NCBI GenBank assembly: GCA_000708835.1 | Contig: DF236965.1 | Location: forward strand, 190,700-254,699 | Source: Klebsormidium nitens | Lineage: Eukaryota > Streptophyta > Klebsormidiophyceae > Klebsormidiales > Klebsormidiaceae | Reading direction: 5' to 3' | Length of the DNA stretch: 64,000 nt | Shown: positions 24,301 through 35,740 of the stretch, piece by piece | Position numbering within the stretch: the stretch's first letter is position 1 | Layout: each line of letters begins with the position of its first letter | Notes under the pieces: model-generated | The model's database searches: none | Told to the model about the DNA's origin: nothing | What the model saw: only the letters and a program-made list of their open reading frames with translations | Program-made: the position numbers and the translations under genes

Positions 24301-25389
24301 CGTCCAGTATTTGCCAACGGCGGGTCAGTTGGCTTCTTGACTGTAGTTATCCGTGATTCTGTCGATGAGCTACTGCGGTCCGCGTCAGGCCGCTTTTGTT
24401 CGCAACTCGGTTTCAGTTATCCTGGACATCCTTTCTTAAACGAAGAACGTAGTCAGAAGTATGGCGTGGGGCCATACGAACTGAGAGCTCTTTCGTTACT
24501 GCCCCCTCGTTACGATCGCTCTAGCGGCTGATGGTTACGACAGTGACCTAACAGAGCCAAATGGTTTTCTGGGCAACATAGAATGGTCAAAATGTTTTTG
24601 CCGCAGGTGACGCCATATGGGGAGGAGAGTGACGAAGTCGTCAAGATTGACAGCAAGGCGGTCTCTGCGATCGTGGCCGTCAACGTGCCGCGACCGGGCG
24701 AGCAGCGGCTGGGCGCTAACCCGTGCACTGACACGCTGGAGATGTGCCTCGTCGACGCCGATGCGGTGAGGCGACAGCTTGGTTTATTAGAAAAAGCAGC
24801 ATTTGACGAAGTTTGATTTGCCTCGGGAAGATTTGCGCTTGCACACGGCATGTAAAGTTGAGCCTCAGGAGAGGAAGAAGTGGCCATCGCTAAAGGGAGA
24901 TTCAAGGCATGCCACTCTTTGATTGAACGTGAAAATCGCAGGTATTAAGCAGGTTGTAAGGCTGACTAAATCAGAGTGGAGGCTCGTGTATGTTAAGATG
25001 CCCTTTCTGCGCGGAGAGGAAAACCATGGGAGAGCACAATCTGCACCGTCTTTTGACGCCTTCTTTTCTCAGCCGATCTGATCTCTGGCACCGTCCCGTC
25101 CAGCGTACCGTGATCCTATCGTGGCAAATTAAAAGAAAGCGTTGACATTTTGCAGCGGAGTCGCCGCCGTTTGCGGTCTATTGACGACCTACTGGACGGA
25201 GCGTCGTGCTATCACTCCAACAAACTGGTCGTTGAAGCGTCCGACTTCTCCAAGCCATTCCACGTGTTATTAGATGGAGAGGTGTACGGGCCGTTTTACA
25301 GGATCCGCATCACCCCATGCCGATCGCCCAAGAATCGAAGCGAGATTCTACGCTTTCCGGTCATGACGTACTTGCCCATTGTGCAATAG
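15365..25389 (+). CDS. Large protein with a PACS-like C-terminal half
   Basis: Exon set: 15365-15532, 16094-16237 (end uncertain), 16390-16412 (tentative micro-exon), 16566-16782, 17319-17430, 17922-18094, 18331-18460, 18831-19049, 19534-19678, 20216-20425, 20833-21033, 21421-21566, 21924-21996, 22453-23098, 23453-23561, 23970-24187, 24607-24765 and 25156-25389. Phases close throughout, giving about 1108 residues. The start atg at 15365 has a good context (gccatgg). The first third is helical and HEAT-like (LLCNSLLGDAA, SLYFWPNPVGKYAAETLHLI) and unassigned. From about residue 390 it resembles phosphofurin acidic cluster sorting proteins: LEPIRIVLAGGDGSLHYAV, then LRFYIVPCGESNVLASYL, a Ser/Pro-rich linker in the long exon, and VLLDGEVYGPFYRIRI near the end. 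PACS proteins are membrane-traffic adaptors in animals; a similar role here is inference. Exons are GC-rich compared with introns. Confidence 0.6.
17028..17273. mobile_element. MITE-like element with terminal inverted repeats, in a PACS-like gene intron
   Basis: The left arm 17028-17056 (containing cgtcgaacctgtccg) is the near-exact reverse complement of the right arm 17248-17273 (containing cggacaggtttgacg). The unit is about 245 bases with no ORF. The right-arm core caggtttgac is shared with the element in the TTL intron (6551-6744), and both are followed by an AC/CAGTAT-like flank, suggesting one family. The intron runs from 16783 to 17318. Confidence 0.6.
18633..18682 (+). repeat. Short tandem duplication in a PACS-like gene intron
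   Basis: The string gtctcgactttcgt occurs twice, about 22 bases apart, within the intron 18461-18830. It is a small local duplication of no visible function. Confidence 0.7.
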
Positions 25390-26135
25390 ATAAACAGAGG
25401 TGCTGAAGGTAGGAGATTAGTTATCAACACAACATGCTTTTGCAGCTGGGATTAAAGCGTGACTATCTAAGTCACGTTGGAAAGAAAGATTGGGCAAACG
25501 ATCTCGAATACTACTTTAGATATTCGGGTTCCGGAAACAAGCCATTCGCATCTTTCGGATAAACTACAATAATGTGAGGACGGTAGGAAGTAGATGTATG
25601 ACTGAGAAGCACGCTGAGCGAGCGGTTTAGCTTCATTGAAACGAGGTGTTGCAGATTCAGATGATGAAGAACACAGATGACGTTGTTTAGCTTGTCCTGA
25701 CAGTGCCCTTTGGAACGAGGCGTGAAACCAACGGAAATATCGCGATAGACGTACATATGCTTCAACTTCAAAAAGATGCAAATGTAGTATCGCTTCTGCA
25801 TATTCCCTTCCTTGATGTTTGCTGGGCAAAGAAAGCTCCATTAGTCCACTCGTGCAATAGACTGTCATGACTCAAGAACGTCTCCTTCAAGTGCACCCCC
25901 TTTCGACGCAAGATATTGAACCATCAGCCAGCATCGATCACATACGTGTGAGAGGCCCAAAAGATCATTCAGGTCGACGGTCGGAAAACTGTATGCTAAC
26001 AGCTGAAAGTTCTAATCCTTCACTCATCCGCTAAAAGCGAGCGCAGACTCTCTGCCGTCTATACATGCTGCTAATCAGGACACCGGTGAAAGTCCATGTT
26101 CCATTGGACTGCATCAAGGAACACCGTTTGTAGGG
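25390..26135. other. Convergent intergenic region
   Basis: These 746 bases separate the stop of the PACS-like gene from the stop of the PTD/SPO16-like gene and should contain both 3' UTRs. A minus-strand open frame (25467-25868) has no splice context or recognisable motif. Nothing else is visible. Confidence 0.5.
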
Positions 26136-27939
26136 CTAAGCTGACCTCGCGTAAGAGCTGAAGAACTTCTCGATGTTCTTAGCCTGCTCAGGCGACAAGT
26201 CCGTGCACCTTAGGATTGCTTCCCCGTTTGAAGATGAAATCTGTGCCAGCGAACCAATCCCGTCTATGAGCTGCACAACAGAAAGTAGGAATTTACTGCG
26301 AAGAAAGACAGCAGCAGCCTTTTAGCCTTGACAACTGTCAACTGATGTACCGTCCGTATTCCAGTTTTTGTGTGCTTCAGGCATCCAGTATCCAAATCAT
26401 GAAGCAGCAGCGTGCGGGTAGTATGCCTGACGGCAACTTTGCCAAACGGCCGTCAACTTAGAGAAGCGGTGAGGATGCCTCTGCCATCTTGGCACCGCGG
26501 ATTGAATTCCAAATATTAGGTAGCTCGCTAACTTACTGAAAGCGCTTCGTGCACTTCGATCCCTGGTATGGTTGTCAGGACTGCAACGACTGCATCGGAG
26601 GACTGTACAATATCTTCCATCTGTCGCGCAAAAGAACTGCCCTCTTCAGAAAAAGTATGCAGCGCAATTGCACGTCGGGGCACGGGAGGCAAAAGTAAGA
26701 CTGCGCAACTCTTGGATTCTTGTTCAGATGATACAGAAGCGGATATGCGTCCGATGCAGTGAGTTTGGAGTTCACCTCTTGCTGAAAACGAGGCACTGTT
26801 GCCTGCTCCTTGCAATCTGCATCCAATGGTTAGGGCGGCCATAAGTTTTGAACAATGAAATCTCACTCATCGAGAAATAGCGATTAAAGAAGAAGAAGCG
26901 GACCAAATTCCAGACATCATTCCAGCGTGCTTATAATTACAAGCTCACACAGCCTGGACCATGTTTATATGAAGCAGGGGTTTGGAAGCCCTGAAATCTG
27001 TAGCATGTTTTCTTGATTAGTCTCCTTACCTGCATGAGCTCCAACAATGCTAACTATGCACTGTGCAAGATCGGTGGCAGAGGAGATTGCCAGAACGGCT
27101 GGTCTGCCAGGACTTCCCTCCGCACAGCTGCATGTGACCGAACTGCCCTGGTGTGAACGCTTACCGAAAAGCTAAGACTAGTCACACCCAGCAAAGCACA
27201 ACGGAGTACAATTTCAATGAAGTCATTTGAGGGCGAGGGATTCAACATGAGGGAACAGGAGGTCAAGTAAACCAAAGGACTCGCACCGGGTGTTTGCGTA
27301 CACTCACGTGAAGCAGACGTCAGCGAAGTTCGCGTAGGCTTGCTGGTTGTGATCTCCGACTGATGACAGAATGTAGGAAAACTGGAAACCTCCAGCCATT
27401 TTCTCAATTCTAGCAAGATAACGGAAAGAGGGTCAACGACTACTTAAAACAGACAAAGTGATTAGCTCGAAGTGTTGCTGTAGCATTGTTTGGTTCTACT
27501 AAAGACAGAAGGTCAGGCGTATGTATAGGCATTGTGAATTACGTCTCTTCATGAGAAACCTAGAGGCTGAGTGTCTCACCTTTCCTTAGTTGCCGCGATC
27601 CCAACACTTTGGGCATCACTGACGAAGATGAAAGCAACAGAAACACCTCGAGAAGATACTATCAGGTCCTGCAAGACGAACGGAAGACTTCAGCGAATTC
27701 AACACCGTTGGATTCAAAGAACCCCCATATCCATCTCAAACAAGCCTTCTGCAGATTGAGTATCACGGGGCCGAACAAGAGAACTGTGCTTCCACCCAAA
27801 AAAGGCAGAAAAGGAAGGCGCTGACCGGGATGATTCTTGTGACCTTGATCTTGAAACCTGCCGCTCCAATGGATGCGACAGCAGCTCTCTGCTCGAGTTG
27901 CCAGGACTCGCTTATGATGCAGACACCCGGAGTCGTCAT
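26136..27939 (-). CDS. PTD: XPF/ERCC1-like small protein, PTD/SPO16-like meiotic crossover factor
   Basis: Exons: 27939-27844, 27668-27580, 27409-27308, 27127-27030, 26643-26537 and 26270-26136. Every junction is GT-AG and in phase, giving 208 residues. The N-terminal 130 residues look like the inactive nuclease fold of SPO16/PTD: TTPGVCIISESW, then RGVSVAFIFVSDAQ, then RIEKMAGGFQFSYILSSV, and RPAVLAISSATDLAQCIVSI. The C-terminus is a helix-hairpin-helix type tail: VVAVLTTIPGIEVHEALS followed by LIDGIGSLAQI and DLSPEQAKNIEKFFSSY. In plants PTD pairs with SHOC1 to bind branched DNA and promote class I crossovers; the yeast pair is Zip2-Spo16. A FAAP24-like Fanconi protein, with the same fold and tail, is the main alternative. 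No nuclease ERKxxxD motif is seen, as expected for the non-catalytic partner. Confidence 0.62.
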
Positions 27940-29709
27940 GGTTGCCCCTCACTTCAGCGATCGAGGATCTGCAGATGCCCTTATTGCACAATGTTCTCAA
28001 TCTCATAATAAACTAGAGCTCCAGCTTGCCAGCTGACTGCAGTCGATTAATATTATGCTTAACCCCAGATTTAGAAGGTGAATGATTGGATTTTATGATG
28101 GATTTAGCAGCCAAATCCTCATTAAGACTTGACCTGTCCCAAGGAACGAAACCGGTGAAGCAAAGACTAGACTTCTGCTGAGACCTAAGGCCGAACAATC
28201 AGCCGGAATGCAGATTGAGCATCATTGACATCGAGGTTCGCAGGCGCAACCCCATGCAAGACAACCCTTGCTGACGTTTCCAGGGAACGCGAATGTGGCT
28301 CGCTGACGGGATGATTATCTTGAGTACGAAAAACCACTCTTAGTGATGACGACCGTCGAATTCAGGAATAACTAGCGGAGATTAAAAGCTCCTGACTAAC
28401 ACTGAAAACCTAACCTAATTTGCCTGCCTCGCACCAGTACCTACCCTGAATCACAAACTATTCTCACCTGTTTCAGGATGGGGAGCTTATTAGCTTCGCT
28501 GCTTAATGTTCCTAGAGGATGAGCGGCGCAGAATATCTACAGGAACATCCACAGACTTGCACTTGCAAGGTTTTTCGTAACCTTCAAGCTTTGCAGTACT
28601 TCACCTTTCCCTCGATTCGAAAGCGTTGACGACTTTGACGGAGGACCTGGCAGCGACTTAGTTCTTGGCTGCTCGAGGCTTTTAAAGCCTTCGATGTGGA
28701 TTGCTGGGCGGCGAACCCAGTTGCAAGGCTTCCCAGTCAATTTTCGAAATGGTGTGACGGCCTTCTCAAGTCCAAAGCAAGGTTTGGAGGCCGATGCGAC
28801 ACTCCTGCAAGAAGACTTGCGCAGCCGTGGCCCCTCAGAAGTACAAGCAGCAGCATAAAAGCAAATAGACGGCAAAGAAGGCTGTAGTTTCGAGGACGGT
28901 ATTTGAAATGGCCGCCCTTTTAGATAGGCCTTCATACACGAGATCGACTTGGCCGTGAACACAGCCACACGACATTAACGCACAGACCTCGCATAGAGGC
29001 AATTATAGCTTGAGACTCGGACTACTGAGACATCGAATCAAGTTCGCAAACGATCGTTTCTATGTTTTGATCTCCACACGTCTATCATGCAGCTCGCGCT
29101 ACCCAGTCATTGCCTGTCATTGCTTATAATTTGCTCGTCACAAAGATCATAGTAGGCTGCTTTTTTTGGTGATTAACGAACGGACGCACCAAGTTACTCT
29201 CTTGCTGTCTCTTGCTCGACGGATTGCAAGCTTGCCATGTTGAAGTACTGGTCGAGTTCGCTGTTATCAAACTTCCGATCCAAAAATCCATCTTGTGATC
29301 AGTCTGCCGCCGTCGGCACTGGTTTCTCCAGGGCGACGAACGGCCGCAACGTGGTCCCAAGCACAGAATATGACGATAAACATTTATGGAAGCATGGCAC
29401 AAGAAGCAGTTGAACAAAGCTCGCGAAGCTGAAGATCAGGTGCTCTTTTTTGAGTTACGGCATGCCAGGCAATGCCAGGCGTCCGACCTCACGTCTGAGG
29501 CTGTCTTCCTGCGCCATGATCGGGACGGCCGACGCCGTTGGATTCGAAGACGCTGCAAGCTGCATATCGAGCCGTCGATGCGGTCTGTGCGAATCGAACG
29601 GGTCCGAAGGAGTAGTGTCTAGAGTTATGCAGGACTGCCAGCGCTGGTTTTGCAGTTCCGACAGCCTTTTCAGCTTTGTTTAGCTTCAATGTTCGGATAG
29701 CTGAAGGCC
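27940..29709. other. Divergent intergenic region between the PTD/SPO16-like gene and the fibrillin gene
   Basis: This 1.77-kb region separates two diverging start codons. It contains one fair minus-strand open frame (28968-28537, listed separately) and a short plus-strand frame from 29237 with no recognisable motif. No TATA box or repeat stood out. Confidence 0.4.
28537..28968 (-). CDS. Hypothetical protein, possibly plastid-directed first exon
   Basis: A single open frame of 143 codons starting MAVFTAKSISCMKAYLKG. The first 65 residues are rich in Ser, Ala, Lys and Arg with few acidic residues, like a plastid transit peptide. The rest is basic and Ser/Pro rich with no domain that I recognise. 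It could be the first exon of an unfinished gene on this strand, a short plastid protein, or chance. If real, it would break the strict strand alternation of this window. Confidence 0.25.
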   Translation of the reverse strand: MAVFTAKSISCMKAYLKGRPFQIPSSKLQPSLPSICFYAAACTSEGPRLRKSSCRSVASASKPCFGLEKAVTPFRKLTGKPCNWVRRPAIHIEGFKSLEQPRTKSLPGPPSKSSTLSNRGKGEVLQSLKVTKNLASASLWMFL

Positions 29710-31654
29710 ATGGCGTCTGCATGCGCTTTGGCAGCCACATTGCCCCTGTCTTTCGTGCAAAATTCGCAGGGGCTCCACTCCACTTCAACCAATCAGCAGA
29801 AAGGGGTGCTGTCAGCTAAATTCTTTGCAAAACGGCACACAAGTTTTGAAGCTTTTGATGGAGATAGGAGTGTCCTCCAGATAATGCCCGGGTTCCACAA
29901 GAAAGCAATGCTGCGAAATGGTCAGGGAGTACCCCGCGCGGCTGTGACCGACTCGTCAGCAACTGCAGCGACAGGAGCTGACACCAGAGCGCTGGTGGAG
30001 TCACTTTTGACAAAAGTGAGGAGTTTTGCCACTCGTTGAGATCTTTCTCAGCGAACTTGCTGATTAAGGAGTGTGCGCTTCGGTTTGTCACCCTTTTGTA
30101 TTGACCTTTATGCACGCCTTTATGAATTCTGATGCATTCCTCTCACTGAAGGAGCGACAAGCTGTTCTTACGAAACAGCGTGTAAGAGGACATTGTGTCG
30201 GTACTTTGAGTAAAACCCCAAGTGGAGCACCCAAGCTGGGGAGGAAGTGGTCTCAGCGACTTTTGAGGTGGAAACTTCTGCTACCACGACCCCCTTCTAG
30301 CTTCATCTAGTTGTGGGCAGCTGAGCTGCAGCTGAATCGCTTCGACTCTCTAGAAGCACTCCTGTGACACAGTTTGAGACTCATACCTCACTTTTGGCTG
30401 CATTCATATTGCCTAAGGGGTCGTTAGCAGAAGACGCGTCGTGCAGTCCAATTGTCGATTCACTGCCAGCCCTTAGGTGTCGTTGTACCGCACCTGTTCA
30501 CCAGCCTCAAAGGTTTCATCATCTGATCGCCCTGAGTGTGGTGGCATTAATGTCAGTTGGGGACCCTGTAAAAGTCTGTTGTCAACCAAGTGCAGATTAT
30601 CCAGCCAGGCTTTGAGGAGATATAGTCTTCACTTTGCAGATTGCAAACACGGACAGAGGTGCGGCCATGACAGAAGAGCAGAAGGCGGAAGCTGCGCGTT
30701 TGATTGCACAATTAGAGAAAGTGGGGACAAAGGACCCACTCAAGGACCCACGGATCTTTGGAGGTCAGTTCTGAAAGAAAGAGCTGGCCTTTTTGCACTA
30801 AAAGAAGGAGTTTGACTTGGTGCGTCGTCCATTTGCTGCCAAAAGCTCTAAGGTGTGTTTTACAAGTTATAATGAAAGCAGCGATCTGGCTCAATACGTG
30901 CTTTTGTGCCCTGAGGAGAGTTCAACTCACAAAAGAACAAAACGGACGCCCTGCTATAAGCAAGTTTGCTATTGCGCCCTCAAAGTGATTGAAATGTCAA
31001 ATTTGCCTTCTCTGGATTCCCTGCAGATTGGGAGGTGGTTTACTCGTCAAACCCGACATCGTCTGGGGGTAGCTTTCGTAGCACTCTTGGAAGAACCGTG
31101 TTGAAGACTCGGGACATGGTCCAGGCGGTCAAGGAGCCTAACGTGGTGGGCAACCAGGTCGCCTTCAATGCTTTGGGAGTTATCCCTGGAGAAGTAACGC
31201 TAGAAGGTAAGCTCTCCGTCTCGTATGGTTGCATCTGCTCTTCCGATCTTCATACTTGCATTCTAGCTACACATACAAATGCACGAGTCTGAAGGCTTTG
31301 CAGTTCCAAGAGACCACCATATCCGATCCAATTTATCAAAATGTCTGTGATATTTTTGGCAAGCACGCTAACAGCAAGCCAGCTTCTTTACTTCTTTCCG
31401 CTTAGTGAATTGCTCGTCCTTCACTTGACGTTCTCTGCATAACGCGTTCGCTTGATGCCTGAACAGGAACTTTGACTACAGATGATTACATATGGGCAGA
31501 TGTTAAGTTTAAACGGCCAACTTTCAAGCTGGGACCATTTTCGTTTTCATTTGGAGGTGACAGCTCAGTCCGGCTGGCCACGACTTACCTAGACGAGAGA
31601 ATTAGACTTGGCAAGGGAAGTAGAGGGTCCTCATTTGTCTTCAAAAGGAAGTGA
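29710..31654 (+). CDS. Plastid lipid-associated protein (PAP/fibrillin family)
   Basis: Plastoglobule or thylakoid lipid-binding protein with a lipocalin-like fold. Exons: 29710-30015, 30640-30763, 31027-31206 and 31467-31654; phases agree, giving 265 residues. It starts MASACALAATLPLSFVQNSQ with a Ser/Ala/Thr-rich leader typical of plastid import. The core begins near DTRALVESLLTKIANTDRGA. DWEVVYSSNPTSSGGSFRST is the diagnostic fibrillin block in which the chain returns to the barrel. The C-terminal block is RLATTYLDERIRLGKGSRGS followed by SFVFKR, the usual conserved end of the family (D/E-R-x-x-R-G-x-x-G-x-x-FV). The exact subfamily is not determined. The gene is divergent from the PTD/SPO16-like gene and convergent with the bZIP gene. 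Confidence 0.88.
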
Positions 31655-32895
31655 GGTATTGCACTGAACAGTTATACAAAAGCACGCAATAATCGTTTTT
31701 CTGAGAGTGAGTCAACTTTGACGTGTTGGCGCATGGCATTCGGGCGCAGAGCTGAGTGTAAATGTGTTTTCTTTGAACGTGACACGAGAGCTTTGTCGCA
31801 GATTATGTAATATAAGTTCTCTGTGTCTGAAAAAGTGCTCTGAGTCTATTGTTTTAGATCACTATCCAGCACCGTCCCGGCGCTCAGCAACTGGTTGAAT
31901 TCGATAATCGTTTTGAAACTTCAAACGCATGTGATCTCAATTGCATTAGTGTGGCCGTCGTGACTCGGAATATTCACAATACAATGGGCCCATACCTATG
32001 AATCGTATGTATATCTAAACATAGATCCCAGCATGGAACGTTTTCATGTTGCGTGGTACATGAGGCCGTGCCGCCGTAGATATACATTCCGCAAGTGGTA
32101 TATGCGTACTCACATACATGTGCACTAGCTGCAGCTAAATAGCGGCTTGCGCATGAAGTGAATGATATATGCCACGGCATGTTAAATTGGTTCTTACATG
32201 TGCAGTAGATTGAATTGCATTCAAAAGACTCAATTGCTTATAAGCGGCTGTTATCATGATCGACTCAATTGCATATACGGCTAGGTTACGGCACCATGGC
32301 GAATTGAGTCGAATTGAGTTGGCTTTAGCCATGATGCAGCCATGTAACGATCACAGCAAGTGACTGCATCAGTTACAAGAGCGCCTGATCACAATCTTAG
32401 AACTTTGACAGCTATTGCGTGATCATTCCTTCGTAACCAATGAATGACTGTTAAGTAATACTTGAATGCGTTCGTTGTTGCTCGTGAATTGAACCTGAAT
32501 CACCCAGCAGTGGGCCAGGAAACTCCGCACGCAGTTGATTCATGCATTCGAGTCTGGACAAACATGACACTAAGTGCGTCTCAGTTTCAGTTACGCAACG
32601 CAAGGACTTTCGTTTGAAAGCTTGGTTTTGCAGGTCAGAAGGGGACTCTTTAAAACGTGACTGGTTGTCTTCCAGCAAGACTGCTCAAACATTCCACAAA
32701 TATCCCATGACAATATAAGGTGGGTGATGCACACACAATCAAGTTCTTGATTGACTCATAAATGGCAATATGAAAGAGAAACACAGTTGTTGATCTTAAC
32801 AGTAGCTTGAGAATCCATGCGAACCAAGAAGAGGAGCATTCCAAATGTCCAACCATAGCTGTTGCAGTAATATACAATCTACTAACGAAACCTTC
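31655..32895. other. Convergent intergenic region between the fibrillin and bZIP genes
   Basis: This 1.24-kb region should carry two 3' UTRs. It is rather AT-rich; around 32150-32320 the string caattgagtc/gactcaatt recurs (about 32227, 32262 and 32300, in both orientations), making a small imperfect inverted-repeat cluster. No coding frame has support. Confidence 0.45.
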
Positions 32896-35089
32896 CTAAG
32901 CTGCCGATGCAGCCAATCGCTGCTCTTTGTCAGATTCAAACACCATCCCTAAACCTGATCCCCTTCTCAACCTCTCGGATCGAACCCCAGGCTTCCTAGC
33001 TTTTCGCTTGCCCCGCCGTCGCCTGCGGGGCGAGGTGCCCCGGACCAGGCTCGCTACCCGAAGGCTGCAGACAAGCTGGCTGCTGCTGCTGACTTGCTGG
33101 CTGTCGTCTCTGCTTTCTGGGTTTCCTACTGGGCTGGCTAACCACGCGAGAAGCAGGACGAACAGCAGGAAGGGCCCACTTGCCAACAGCCGCTGCTGCG
33201 GCAGCGGTGGCGATGGAGCTAGGGGGGAGGGGGGGCAAGTGGAGCGGTGGAACAGGGAACTCCACGGCAGGGAGTCTGCAAATTGAGGCACCTTGCTCAA
33301 TACAGGGTGAGACAGGGAGACGAAGGTCCTTAAGAGAGACAAAGATGTAACTCAGCTTCTCATCCTAGACTCAGTAAACCGGCTTACTGATACTCCAGAA
33401 TAGTGGCAGTCCTATGTACAACCCTTCCAAAACCGTCAAAACCGCCCTATTCTAATAAACTTCGTCGAACCCGTCCTTTTCTGATAATCTTCCAAAACTG
33501 TGTTTCACTTGCGCAGTGTGACACTGCTTTCTGTTCAGGTTCAAAGATTGATTTTCACTTGACCAGTGATGCCACCGCTTCACTGAACAAACACAGGGAG
33601 CGAAACCGCCGATGAACCCTTTCTCCATTCAAGCCCTTAGTCCACTCGAACAACAAAAAAGCGCCGGCCATCAGTGAGTCACTGAAGGCGCTACTATGGT
33701 TTCTGACTGAGGCAAATCAGCAAGGCGTATAACAGTCCCCCCCACAGCCTGCACAAGCTGAGCCATCCTAGCATCCACTTGCAGGACAGCCTTCCTTGAA
33801 GCAGCACTTAGCCGCCCTGAAGAGTCCACAGAAGGAGACCTGTCCTTTCTTCGGGTCACACACGTACCACTCGAAAGCACTGCAGGCTCTGTTCCGTTGC
33901 TCTTCTTGGCCCCTCTCCCCCTGGACCTTCCAGGGGCGGTCGCGGCCGCTGGTGGGAAATGGTACATCTGCCGTCGGGCGAGCTCCTCGCGCAGCGCCGC
34001 GTTCTCCAGCGCAGTTGCTGTGACGGCCCTGGATAGCGACCGGACTTGCTCCTCCAGGCTCGCGCAGCGCTGCTCCATGTCCTGCATCCGCTGTTTCTTG
34101 CGCTCGCGGCTCTGCGAGGCAGACTCCCGGTTGCGGACCAACCTGCAAAGAGAGGAGCAATACAATGAGTGAACAGCAAAGACTTGGAAGGCCAGAATAT
34201 ATGATGTCATAAAGCTCAGCATGTCTTTAGCGGAGCTGGAACATAGGACAGCAGAGTCAGCAGTTCTGTCAAAAATGACGACGGTCGATTGCAACGCAAA
34301 TAGTCGACTGCAATGCAAACGAACAAAGCCAGCTTTGCGCACTGACAGCAATCTGGTCACCAATACAACAGATTAAAAATACAGCAAAAGGCCACGTGTT
34401 TGACTTGCAAACATCTTAAGAGCGGATGACATCACTTCATTCTTAACCTTCGTAATGAGCAGACACAGGCAAGAACTACGGTGTGTTAGCTTGACAACTT
34501 ACCTTGCTCGTTTCTTGCTGTCTTCTGGGCTATCCGCGTCTCCTTCTGAACTCCCATCCCCATCCTCGCTTCTCGATCGCTTTCCCTGGCCTCCTCCCAA
34601 TGAAACCTGTCCTGATTGAGCGGGCTCTTTCTTATTTGACTGCCGCTCGCTGCTGATTTGGCTTACCGAAGAAGAAGTCTGAGAAGCTCCTGCCTGCTTC
34701 CTCACAGTGCCAGTCACCGACGGCAATGGCTCAAAACTGGGAAGGGGAGTGCCCTGAGCATTCCCTACGGGCCAACCCCACATAGGGGGTTCTGCAGCCC
34801 CCTCAGCACTTTCAGGGAGCGGACCCAGCTTCTCAATATCCACAGTAAACTCATCCGGCCAGATCCTTTGAATCTCCTCTGCGTCTAACAGCTTCTCCCA
34901 GTCGCAGCTTGTATTACTCTCGGGGTCCAATGACAGGTCAGCAGCCCCGGGCCCTTGGTCAGGTCCTGACTGGCCAGCTTCAGGAGAGTCCCAACCAAAG
35001 GACTGCCAGAGGTTTTCCAGCAGGTGGTCGTCTGCTTCCATGAGATCAGCCCCCAGACTGCCACACCGCTCCTCAACCTCCATGGCCAT
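32896..35089 (-). CDS. Membrane-tethered bZIP transcription factor (bZIP17/28-like)
   Basis: Exons 35089-34503, 34142-33868 and 33275-32896 join in phase to 413 residues. Residues 1-195 are acidic, with Asp/Glu-rich and Ser-rich stretches like an activation region, ending in a KKRAR nuclear-localisation cluster. The basic region carries the N-x7-R signature NRESASQSR (N200 to R208) plus RERKK, closest to the plant bZIP17/28/49 group, followed by a leucine-zipper-like coiled coil to about residue 255. Exon 3 encodes a hydrophobic span around residues 317-335 (FLLFVLLLAWLASPV), which fits an ER membrane anchor at the position expected for bZIP28. The tail after it is about 78 residues with an Arg/Lys-rich patch and no clear RRIL-type S1P site. 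If the second intron is kept, the frame stays open and ends at 33671 without the membrane span. MAMEV has two possible in-frame starts (35089, 35083). Confidence 0.8.
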
Positions 35090-35639
35090 CTCCGGCCAGC
35101 GTTAGTGCAATCGCATCGCCCCGTTGTTCGCGTCACAAGGGTTTAATAACCAACCGGCTCCCAACAATTTAGACTACTCCGCACAGCACGCAATTCCCAA
35201 ATCCCAACTCCTAACGTCCCTGACCGACTTTCCGGATGCAAATCTTCTCAAAGCGTTCCTACCTAGAAGTGTTCTGGCAACGACTTTGCTCAGTCGAAAA
35301 CAGCCCCTTCATGCGTCCTCCCAACTTCCATTGGCATGAGACCAAGCAGTCCGATCCTCCATGGGCTCCAAGCAGGACGTGTAACTGAGCCATGCCAAGC
35401 CCGCTCTCTGGCTAGGCTAGCTCCTGCAGTTACCTACTGTCAGTGTTGATTCAAAACAGAGGTACGGCGTACGGTGTCTTTGGCTTGCCCGGGCGTTGGC
35501 GGTCGCGTACCCTCTGCCCCAGCCAATCAATGAACAGGGAACGCGTCATTGAAAGCAAATCGGACGGCGCAGCAGCCGTTTCGCCAGATCGTGTGCTTCT
35601 CTAGAATAGTTAATATAGACAGAACGAAGCTAAGCTAAT

Positions 35640-35740
35640 ACTACGGTTGAAACCTAAACCCGATTGATCACCGCTCCGCACCCGCACCCACGTAGGTACT
35701 AGTCCTAAACCTACCCGTCCCAGTTAGGTACAATAACTTG
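35640..35740 (+). repeat. Dispersed repeat, copy 1
   Basis: This segment (aaacctaaac, then caccgctccgcacccgcac, then acctacccgtccc) is similar in order and spacing to 62345-62440. Both copies are rich in ACC/CCT motifs and flanked by ggta/taggt strings. They are probably fragments of one mobile element. No coding capacity is visible. Confidence 0.5.

Noticed and set aside
29237-29410. Plus-strand small frame beginning MLKYWSSSLL
   Set aside because: Only 57 codons, no domain or acceptor; it lies upstream of the fibrillin gene and is more likely promoter or 5' UTR.
32927-33286. Plus-strand open frame of 119 codons with a hydrophobic patch
   Set aside because: It overlaps the last bZIP exon on the opposite strand. 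The minus-strand frame is the one that joins in phase to the bZIP exon and encodes the expected membrane span.
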